Assembly (NCBI RefSeq): GCF_017876675.1
Contig: NZ_JAGIOI010000001.1
Coordinates: 62,001-126,000, forward strand
Source of the DNA: Arthrobacter stackebrandtii
GTDB lineage: Bacteria > Actinomycetota > Actinomycetes > Actinomycetales > Micrococcaceae
Direction: 5' to 3'
Length of the DNA stretch: 64,000 nucleotides
Position 1 is the first letter of the stretch. Each line of letters starts with the position of its first letter. The notes under the pieces were generated by a model. That model was not told where the DNA came from, did not search any database, and saw nothing but the letters and a program-made list of their open reading frames with translations. A program made the translations under genes and the position numbers. Below, in pieces: positions 57,899-64,000 of the stretch.

Positions 57899-58695
57899 TT
57901 GCCGGAGATGTTCTCGTGCCACACGTCGATGCCCAGTTTGATGATGAGTGCCGTGACAACCACGAGGAACACGATCCGGATGAACCGGCTGCCCTGCTTC
58001 ACGGCGGTCCGCGCACCAAGGTAGCCGCCGGCCATGTTGGCGCCGCCCAGGATCAGGCCCACGCCCCACAGCAGGGAGCCGTGCGGCAGGAAGAACATGA
58101 GGGCGCCGGCATTGGTGGCGAGGTTGACGATTTTCGCCTTGGCGCTGGCTTCGAGGAACGCGTAGCCCATCAGACTGACCATGGCGATCACCAGGAATGA
58201 GCCGGTGCCGGGTCCGATCAGGCCGTCGTAGAATCCGATCACACCGCCAATGCAGGCAGCCACCACATGGTGGGTGCGCCCCGCATGGCGCAGCGCCGTG
58301 TGCGCTCCCATGCCCGGCCGGAACGCTGTGAAGAGCAGCACCGCAACCAGGGCAGCCACGATGATGGGCTTGAACACCTCACCCGGCAGGCTGGCGGCCA
58401 CCACGGCCCCGCCCACACTGCCCACCAGTGCGACGGCGGCCATGGGCAGCGCCGTGCGCATGTCCGGTTTCACGCGCCGGTAGTACGTCACCGAACTCGT
58501 GGCGGTGCCAAAGATGGAGCCCATCTTGTTCGTGGCCAGGGCCTGGACCGGGGAAATGCCGGGGATCATCAACATCACCGGCAGCTGGATCAGCCCGCCG
58601 CCGCCCACGACGGCGTCGATCCAGCCCGCGGCAAACCCCGCCACAATGACCAGCAGGATCGTGGCGGTGGTGATGTCTTCGAGTCCGGAGACCAT
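57895..58695 (-). CDS. TauE/SafE (TSUP) family permease
   Basis: A 266-residue membrane protein of about eight helices matching the sulfite exporter TauE/SafE family. The duplicated motif is visible as GWIDAVVGGGGLIQLP near residue 25 and FYDGLIGPGTGSF near residue 154. Substrates in the family range from sulfite to sulfoacetate and other organic anions; none can be named here. It is convergent with the APH-like gene and upstream of the proS terminator. Confidence 0.9.
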   Translation of the reverse strand: MVSGLEDITTATILLVIVAGFAAGWIDAVVGGGGLIQLPVMLMIPGISPVQALATNKMGSIFGTATSSVTYYRRVKPDMRTALPMAAVALVGSVGGAVVAASLPGEVFKPIIVAALVAVLLFTAFRPGMGAHTALRHAGRTHHVVAACIGGVIGFYDGLIGPGTGSFLVIAMVSLMGYAFLEASAKAKIVNLATNAGALMFFLPHGSLLWGVGLILGGANMAGGYLGARTAVKQGSRFIRIVFLVVVTALIIKLGIDVWHENISGN

Positions 58696-58766
58696 GGCGT
58701 CCTATCCGTGGCGCCGGACCCAGCCGGCATCCCCTCGCGGGCAGTAAGATTATTCGCCCGTTTCTC

Positions 58767-58804
58767 GCTCCGGGGACGCCGGCATGCGCCGGCGTCCCCG
58801 GAGC
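58767..58804. terminator. Perfect 17-bp hairpin after proS
   Basis: GCTCCGGGGACGCCGGC (58767-58783) and its exact complement (58788-58804) surround the loop ATGC. It begins 7 bp after the proS stop codon. No T-tract. Confidence 0.8.
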
Positions 58805-58810
58805 CTGTGC

Positions 58811-60604
58811 CTACCGGTTGGCGAGAATGTACTTCACTGCGTCGGCAACTGCAATGTTCTCGGCAACACCGGTGGCCCGGTTCTTGATCTCGACGACGCC
58901 GTCAGCCAGTCCGCGGCCCACGGCCAGGATGGTCGGGACGCCGATGAGCTCGGCATCGCCGAACTTCACGCCGGGGGAAACCTTGGGGCGGTCGTCGTAG
59001 ATGACCTCCAGGCCGGCAGTCTCCAGTTCGGCGGTCAGCTGTGCTGCCGTTGCGAAGATGTCCTCGCCGCGGCCCACGGCCACGACGTGCACGTCGGCGG
59101 GGGCCACATTGGCGGGCCAGATCAGCCCCTTGTCGTCGTGGTTGGATTCGGCCAGGGCGGCGACCGCGCGGGTGACGCCGATACCGTAGGAACCCATGGT
59201 GACCACGGCGAGCTTGCCGTTCTGGTCCAGGACCTTCAGGTCCAGGGCTTCGGCGTACTTGCGGCCCAACGCGAAGATGTGGCCCATTTCGATGCCGCGT
59301 GCCGCTTCCAGCGGTCCGGAGCCGTCCGGTGCGGGGTCTCCCTCGCGGACCTGGGCGGCCTCGATCGTGCCGTCCCAGGTGAAGTCGCGGCCTGCGACGA
59401 GGCCGAAGACGTGCTTGCCCTCTTCGTTGGCGCCGGTGATCCAGGTGGATCCGGAGACAACACGGGGGTCAACCAGGTACAGCAGTTTGGAGGCTGCTTC
59501 AGCACCGAGCACTGCGGCGTCCAGGGCCAGGCCGGGCCCAATGTAGCCCTTGACCAGCAGCGGGTTCTTCTTCAGGTCTGCCTCGTTGGCGGCCTCCACG
59601 CCGACTTCGCCGCCCACCTCAAGGTGCACGCCAATGTTGGCTTCGATGCGCTTGAGGTCCACGTCGCGGTCGCCCGGCAGGGCGACGATGACGATCTGGC
59701 GTTCGCCGGTGGGAAGGTCGATGGCCAGGACCACGTTCTTCAGGGTGTCCGCTGCCGTCCACTCGCCTTCGGCCCGCGGGGCCAGCTGGTTTGCGGCCGC
59801 AACGAGCGTGTCGATCGTCGGCGTCTCCGGGGTGTCGCGGACAACCGCTGCCGGTGCGTTGCTGAAGTCAATGTCGTCGGGCACCACGGTGGTGACGGCC
59901 TCAACGTTGGCTGCGTAGCCACCGGCGGAACGGACATAGGTGTCCTCGCCGATGGCCATGGGGTGCAGGAATTCTTCACTCTTGGACCCGCCCATGGCGC
60001 CGGCCGTGGCGGCCACCGGGACGACCTCAAGGCCGAGGCGCTCGAAGATGCGCAGGTACGCGCCGCGGTGGGCCATGTAGCTGGCGTCCAGGCCGGCGTC
60101 GTCGATGTCGAAGGAGTAGGAATCCTTCATGATGAACTCGCGCCCGCGCAGCAGCCCGGCGCGGGGGCGTGCCTCGTCGCGGTACTTGTTCTGGATCTGG
60201 TACAGGCTCAGCGGCAGGTCCTTGTACGAGGAGTACAGGTCCTTGACCAGCAGCGTGAACATTTCCTCGTGCGTGGGGGCCAGCAGGTAGTCTGCGCCCT
60301 TGCGGTCCTGGAGGCGGAAAATGCCGTCGCCGTATTCGAGCCAGCGGTTGGTGGCCTCGTAGGGTTCCTTGGGCAGCAGGGCCGGGAAGTGGACTTCCTG
60401 GGCGCCGATGGCGTCCATCTCTTCGCGGACAATGGCTTCAACCTTGCGCAGCACCCGCAGGCCCAGCGGCAGCCAGGTGTAGATGCCCGGGGCCGCGCGG
60501 CGGATGTAGCCGGCACGGAGCAGCAACTTGTGGCTGTCCACTTCAGCATCGACGGGATCTTCACGCAGGGTGCGGAGAAAGAGTGTGGAAAGGCGAAGTG
60601 CCAC
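58811..60604 (-). CDS. proS: Prolyl-tRNA synthetase (bacterial type)
   Basis: A class II aminoacyl-tRNA synthetase of 597 residues that charges tRNAPro. It has the motif 2 region ([21 protein letters not shown] spans it), an editing insertion domain between motifs 2 and 3 (about 225-400) and a C-terminal anticodon-binding domain ([11 protein letters not shown] onward). The bacterial-type insertion and length separate it from the shorter archaeal type. The GTG at 60604 gives the family start ([12 protein letters not shown]) and has GGAAA 7 nt upstream. Confidence 0.95.
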   Translation of the reverse strand: MALRLSTLFLRTLREDPVDAEVDSHKLLLRAGYIRRAAPGIYTWLPLGLRVLRKVEAIVREEMDAIGAQEVHFPALLPKEPYEATNRWLEYGDGIFRLQDRKGADYLLAPTHEEMFTLLVKDLYSSYKDLPLSLYQIQNKYRDEARPRAGLLRGREFIMKDSYSFDIDDAGLDASYMAHRGAYLRIFERLGLEVVPVAATAGAMGGSKSEEFLHPMAIGEDTYVRSAGGYAANVEAVTTVVPDDIDFSNAPAAVVRDTPETPTIDTLVAAANQLAPRAEGEWTAADTLKNVVLAIDLPTGERQIVIVALPGDRDVDLKRIEANIGVHLEVGGEVGVEAANEADLKKNPLLVKGYIGPGLALDAAVLGAEAASKLLYLVDPRVVSGSTWITGANEEGKHVFGLVAGRDFTWDGTIEAAQVREGDPAPDGSGPLEAARGIEMGHIFALGRKYAEALDLKVLDQNGKLAVVTMGSYGIGVTRAVAALAESNHDDKGLIWPANVAPADVHVVAVGRGEDIFATAAQLTAELETAGLEVIYDDRPKVSPGVKFGDAELIGVPTILAVGRGLADGVVEIKNRATGVAENIAVADAVKYILANR

Positions 60605-60676
60605 GCGGGATTTTCCATTTCTAGACGTTGGGTGCCGCCGCCATGGGTTTGGACGGCCAGGTACCAATCTACCGGT

Positions 60677-60881
60677 TCAAGCCGCGGCATGGCACACCGG
60701 CACCCGTGATCGGGCGCGCCAAGACTCCACGATGGCGAAGCCGCTGGCTGGGCCCCTGTCCCCGATGGGCCCCAAGGACAGACGCGCCAGTGCCGCCGGG
60801 GACGCGTCAAGGATCTCCCCCCAGGCTCCTGTCCTCGAAGTCCTTGTCGAGCGCCTTCTCCAAATCAACTGAAACTGCCAT
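60677..60881 (-). pseudogene. Probable decayed small conserved gene
   Basis: From ATG 60881 a 24-residue frame reads MAVSVDLEKALDKDFEDRSLG and then stops at 60807. If one G is removed from the six-G run (plus-strand C6 at 60817-60822) the frame continues as EILDASPAALARLSLG, which resembles a small ~70-residue actinobacterial hypothetical family. After that the similarity fades. A frameshifted remnant or a sequencing miscount in the homopolymer are both possible. Confidence 0.4.
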
Positions 60882-61029
60882 GGCCCGAGACCCTGTCGGC
60901 AATGCCTGTCTCCACTTCGGCGCGGATGGCGCACCCGGCCGGTGCGGCACGCGCGGCGGTGCTGGACAGTCCCCTGCCCCGGGTCTAGTTTGAAGGCAGA
61001 GCATCCGAACCGGCAGTCCAGGAGGCACC

Positions 61030-61860
61030 ATGTCCCACCGAGCGGCCGCACCACCCTTTGCCCCCGTCCCGGCCGATCCTTCCGGCGCCAGCGGACCAAT
61101 CAGTGTCAGTGTGGACGCATTGCGGGTGCGCCGCGGCAAGTCCACCGTCCTGGCCAACATCACGGCCAGCATCCCCAACGGGCGCATCACCGGCCTGCTG
61201 GGCCCCTCCGGCAGCGGCAAGACCACGCTCATGCGGGCCCTGGTGGGAGTGCAGAAGATCACGGCCGGAACCGTCACGGTGCTGGGCCGGCCCGCCGGGG
61301 ACCCCCGCAACAGGCACGACGTCGGATATGTCACCCAGGCGCCGAGCGTCTACCGTGACCTCACTGTCCTGGACAACGTCCGGTACTTTGGTGCTGTCCA
61401 CGGCGCGGGCAGGGACGACGCCCAGGCGGTGCTGGCCGCCGTCGGACTTGCAGGGCTGGCCAAGCGCAAGGCGTCGGACCTCTCAGGCGGGCAGTTCAGC
61501 CGGGTCTCGCTGGCATGCGCCCTGGTGGGCAAGCCGAAGCTGCTGGTGCTCGACGAACCCACAGTCGGGCTGGACCCCGTGCTGCGGGCGGACCTGTGGG
61601 AGCAGTTCCGCGGCATGGCGGAGGAGGGGACCACACTCATCATCTCCAGCCACGTCATGGAAGAGGCCGGGCACTGCGACACGCTGCTGTTGCTGCGCGA
61701 CGGCATGCTTCTGGAGCAGCTGACCCCTGCACAGCTGCGCAAACGCGGCGAAACCGAGGACCTTGAGCTGGCGTTCCTGCGGCTGATCAAGGCTGCCGAA
61801 TCGGCGGCGCCGGGCACCGGCGCGGGCACCGCCGCCACCGGCGGAAAGGCCGACTCATGA
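61030..61860 (+). CDS. ABC transporter ATP-binding protein
   Basis: A 276-residue ATPase of the drug/ABC-2 export type. It has Walker A GPSGSGKTT (58-66), the signature LSGGQFSRVSLA, Walker B LLVLDEPTVGLDP and the switch His in IISSHVMEEA. The first ~25 residues and the Ala/Gly-rich C-terminus are disordered. AGGAGG lies 7 nt before the ATG. Its stop overlaps the permease start (ATGA), so the two make one exporter. The substrate is unknown. Confidence 0.93.
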   Translation: MSHRAAAPPFAPVPADPSGASGPISVSVDALRVRRGKSTVLANITASIPNGRITGLLGPSGSGKTTLMRALVGVQKITAGTVTVLGRPAGDPRNRHDVGYVTQAPSVYRDLTVLDNVRYFGAVHGAGRDDAQAVLAAVGLAGLAKRKASDLSGGQFSRVSLACALVGKPKLLVLDEPTVGLDPVLRADLWEQFRGMAEEGTTLIISSHVMEEAGHCDTLLLLRDGMLLEQLTPAQLRKRGETEDLELAFLRLIKAAESAAPGTGAGTAATGGKADS

Positions 61861-62612
61861 ACGGCACGATGATGTGGGCCACCAGCACCCGCGTGCTGCG
61901 CCAGTTGAAGGGCGACCCACGCAGCATCGCCATGATCCTGGTGGTGCCGGCCGTGCTGCTGGCGCTGGTCTATTGGTTGTACCAGAACGAGACCCTTGCA
62001 CCCGGGCAGCCGCGCACCTTTGACCGGGTGGGGCTCATGATGCTGGGCATTTTCCCGTTCGTCGTAATGTTCCTGGTCACCTCGATCACCATGCTGCGCG
62101 AACGCACCTCCGGAACGTTGGAGCGGCTGCTGACCACACCCATCCACAAGGCCGACCTCCTTTTTGGCTATGCGCTGGCCTTTTCCATCATGGCCGCCGC
62201 CCAGGCGCTGGTGGCAACGGGCACCGCGTACTGGATCTTCGGATTGGAGATTGCCGGGAACGCGGGCTGGGTCGTGTTGATTTCGGTGCTGACGGCGGTG
62301 TTGGGCGTGGCCCTGGGGCTGTTGTGTTCCGCCTTCGCCACCACGGAGTTCCAGGCCGTGCAATTCATGCCCGTGGTGGTTATCCCGCAGATCCTGCTCT
62401 GCGGGTTGTTTGTGGCGCGTGACCAGATGAACGGGGTGCTGGAGGCCGTTTCCAACGTGCTGCCTCTCAGCTACGCCGTGGACGGGCTGCAGGAGGTGGC
62501 CGCCCATGCAGACCCCACCTCCGCCCTTGTGGTTGATCTGGTGGTGGTTGCCGCATTTGTGGTGGCGGGCCTGCTGTTCTCCTCCCTGACGCTGCGCCGG
62601 CAGACGGCCTGA
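61857..62612 (+). CDS. ABC-2 type transporter permease
   Basis: A 251-residue membrane protein with six helices, of the ABC-2 export family. The characteristic segment ERTSGTLERLLTTPIHKADLLFGY lies after the second helix. It is the partner of the ATPase encoded immediately upstream with a 4-nt overlap. Possible cargos include antibiotics, lipids or peptides. The divergent/convergent neighbour padR may control it, but no operator is seen. Confidence 0.92.
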   Translation: MNGTMMWATSTRVLRQLKGDPRSIAMILVVPAVLLALVYWLYQNETLAPGQPRTFDRVGLMMLGIFPFVVMFLVTSITMLRERTSGTLERLLTTPIHKADLLFGYALAFSIMAAAQALVATGTAYWIFGLEIAGNAGWVVLISVLTAVLGVALGLLCSAFATTEFQAVQFMPVVVIPQILLCGLFVARDQMNGVLEAVSNVLPLSYAVDGLQEVAAHADPTSALVVDLVVVAAFVVAGLLFSSLTLRRQTA

Positions 62613-62682
62613 GCCCGCGGCCCGCGGCACTGCTGCGCCGGGGCCTACGGCGCCCGCGTCTCAGCCAGCCCTGCCCGGCCGT

Positions 62683-63234
62683 CTAGCCCTGCGGCCCGGC
62701 GCCGCGGGCCCCCAGCTCCGCCAGGGCGTCGTCGCACCAGGCCAGCCAGGCCTGCTCAAAGGCGACCCCTGCCAGCAGGACCGCCCGCTGCAGCTCATCC
62801 GGGCGGCTGCGTGCCGCCCCGGCGGGGAAGTCGGCGGCCTCGATGGCCAGGTAGCGGGCCAGCGTGGCCTCGTGCAGGCCTCGGTGGCGGCGCATTTCCA
62901 CCGTCACGTCGACTGTTCCGAGCACGGCCGCCGCCCGCATCCGCACCAGAAGTTCGTCGCGGATGGGCCGCGGATCAGCCTCCCGGACGCACCATCCCTC
63001 CAGCTCGCTCCGGCCGGCCCCGAGCACCGTGAACAGGCGCTGCTGGCCCCGGGTGGTGGGCAGTTCCTGAGGCTCGACCAGGGCAGCGGCCTCCAGCTTG
63101 CCCAGTTCCCGGTAGATCTGTTGGTGGGTGGCCTGCCAAAAATGGCCCAGGGACTTATCGAAGCGCCGTGCGAGCTCGGCCCCCGTGCAGGGTTTTTCCA
63201 GTAGTGAGGTCAGGATGGCGTGGCTGAGCGACAT
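62683..63234 (-). CDS. PadR family transcriptional regulator
   Basis: A 183-residue regulator with the PadR winged helix (about 1-75: LSHAILTSLLEKPCTGAELARRF, then QIYRELGKLEAAALVEPQ) and a C-terminal dimerisation helix region of the Vir/PadR type. Its ATG directly follows the stop codon of the fadH-type gene (TAGATG), so it is probably translated from the same message. Genes of this family often control efflux pumps or aromatic acid metabolism; the ABC pair is next door but on the opposite strand. Confidence 0.9.
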   Translation of the reverse strand: MSLSHAILTSLLEKPCTGAELARRFDKSLGHFWQATHQQIYRELGKLEAAALVEPQELPTTRGQQRLFTVLGAGRSELEGWCVREADPRPIRDELLVRMRAAAVLGTVDVTVEMRRHRGLHEATLARYLAIEAADFPAGAARSRPDELQRAVLLAGVAFEQAWLAWCDDALAELGARGAGPQG

Positions 63235-64000
63235 CTAGATCCGTGCCGCCAGCCGGGTGCCCTGGTCGATGGCGCGCTTGGCGTCCAGCTCGGCCGCCAC
63301 GTCAGCCCCGCCAATCAGGTGCACGACGGCGCCTCCGGCTTCGAGCCCCGCCTGCAGCTCCCGCCGCGGCTCCTGCCCGGTGCACAGGATGACGTTGTCC
63401 ACGGCGACCACCGTGTCGGTGCCGTTGACGCCCAGGTGGAGTCCGTCGTCGTCAATCCGCCGGTACTCAACCCCCGGAACCATGGTGACACCCTTGGCCT
63501 TGAGGGCGTTGCGGTGGATCCAGCCGGTGGTCTTGCCAAGGCCGGCACCGACCTTGGTCTCCTTGCGCTGGAACAGGCTGACGCGACGGGCGGGGCGCTC
63601 GGGGGCGGGTGCGGTGATGCCGCCGGGGTGGGCGTAGTCCGGGTCGATGCCCCATTCACGGAAGAACTTTTCCGGCACCAGGGTGGCGCTGGACCCGGCG
63701 GCCGTCAGGTATTCGGCCACGTCAAAGCCGATGCCGCCGGCACCGAGGATGGCGACGCGGGCGCCCACTTCCTTTTTGTCGCGCAGTACGTCGAGGTAGC
63801 TGAGCACGCTGGGATGCCCGACGCCGGTGATCTCCGGCAGGCGCGGGGTGACGCCGGTGGCGAGGACTATTTGGTCATAGCCGCCCGCCAACAGGGCCTC
63901 CGCTGTGGCCGGCGTGTTGAGCCGCAGCTCGATGCCCAGCAGTTGGACCTGCCGGTTGAAGTAGCGGATGGTCTCGTGGAACTCCTCCTTGCCGGGGATC
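63235..64000 (-). CDS. 2,4-dienoyl-CoA reductase type oxidoreductase (C-terminal part)
   Basis: The last ~254 residues of an NADPH/flavin oxidoreductase of the FadH type, cut by the window edge. Visible are a GKEEFHETIRYF motif, the VLATGVTPR flavin/NAD segment, a second Rossmann loop AILGAGGIGFD, and the C-terminal VILCTGQEPR and IGGADVAAELDAKRAI. The order matches the C-terminal half of 2,4-dienoyl-CoA reductase, which removes double bonds in unsaturated fatty-acid breakdown. It runs directly into padR (TAGATG). Confidence 0.88.
   Translation of the reverse strand, partial: IPGKEEFHETIRYFNRQVQLLGIELRLNTPATAEALLAGGYDQIVLATGVTPRLPEITGVGHPSVLSYLDVLRDKKEVGARVAILGAGGIGFDVAEYLTAAGSSATLVPEKFFREWGIDPDYAHPGGITAPAPERPARRVSLFQRKETKVGAGLGKTTGWIHRNALKAKGVTMVPGVEYRRIDDDGLHLGVNGTDTVVAVDNVILCTGQEPRRELQAGLEAGGAVVHLIGGADVAAELDAKRAIDQGTRLAARI

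Overview
The window is high-GC, densely coded DNA from an actinobacterium. The gene order points to the Micrococcaceae, most likely Arthrobacter or a close relative. Supporting marks are the blocks rimP-nusA-ylxR-infB-rbfA, rpsO-pnp, dapA-rnj-ftsK-pgsA-cinA-clgR, DUF3046-recA-recX and miaB-miaA-dapF-hflX-dinG-lexA, the bifunctional PriA enzyme of His/Trp synthesis, and a ClgR-type regulator. No rRNA, tRNA, CRISPR array, prophage or insertion sequence was recognised. The genus is an inference from synteny and family resemblance; no search was run.

Layout. 1-5.3 kb: the end of an MFS transporter gene, an SseB-like gene and part of the histidine operon (hisC-hisB-hisH-small membrane ORF-priA), all on the minus strand. 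5.4-6.8 kb: a LysM membrane protein divergent from lexA, with two SOS boxes between them. 6.9-18.4 kb: dinG, hflX, a methyltransferase, dapF, miaA, miaB, a secreted coiled-coil/lysozyme-like protein, recX, recA and DUF3046. 18.6-28.8 kb: a MarR regulator, clgR, cinA, pgsA, ftsK, rnj, dapA, an alpha/beta hydrolase, a small membrane protein and dapB.

28.8-35.4 kb looks accessory. It holds a complete-looking molybdenum cofactor set (moaE, mogA/moaB, moaC and moeA on minus; moaA and moaD on plus), a LuxR-type regulator split into two ATGA-overlapping reading frames, a small conserved protein, a cluster of short TCTGCCCC repeats around a perfect 22-bp palindrome, and two copies of a structured ~137-bp repeat. 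It lies between dapB and the M16 peptidase gene, which from memory are usually close neighbours in this family.

35.4-52.4 kb returns to core functions: M16 peptidase, pnp, rpsO, ribF, a double GNAT protein, two small membrane proteins, truB, a ScyD/ScyE-like secreted propeller, a glutaryl-CoA dehydrogenase-type enzyme, rbfA, infB, ylxR, nusA and rimP. 52.5-64 kb holds a very large acidic membrane protein ending in a DUF4439 ferritin-like domain, a VIT1/CCC1 transporter, an APH(6)-like kinase, a TauE/SafE permease, proS, a probable decayed small gene, an ABC transporter pair, a PadR regulator and the end of a 2,4-dienoyl-CoA reductase gene.

The points most worth a second look are: the SOS-flavoured wiring of two cell-envelope proteins (LysM next to lexA, and the lysozyme-like protein overlapping recX); the 50-bp perfect palindrome between lexA and dinG; the accessory Moco region with its repeats; the split LuxR gene; and the giant acidic extension on the DUF4439 protein.
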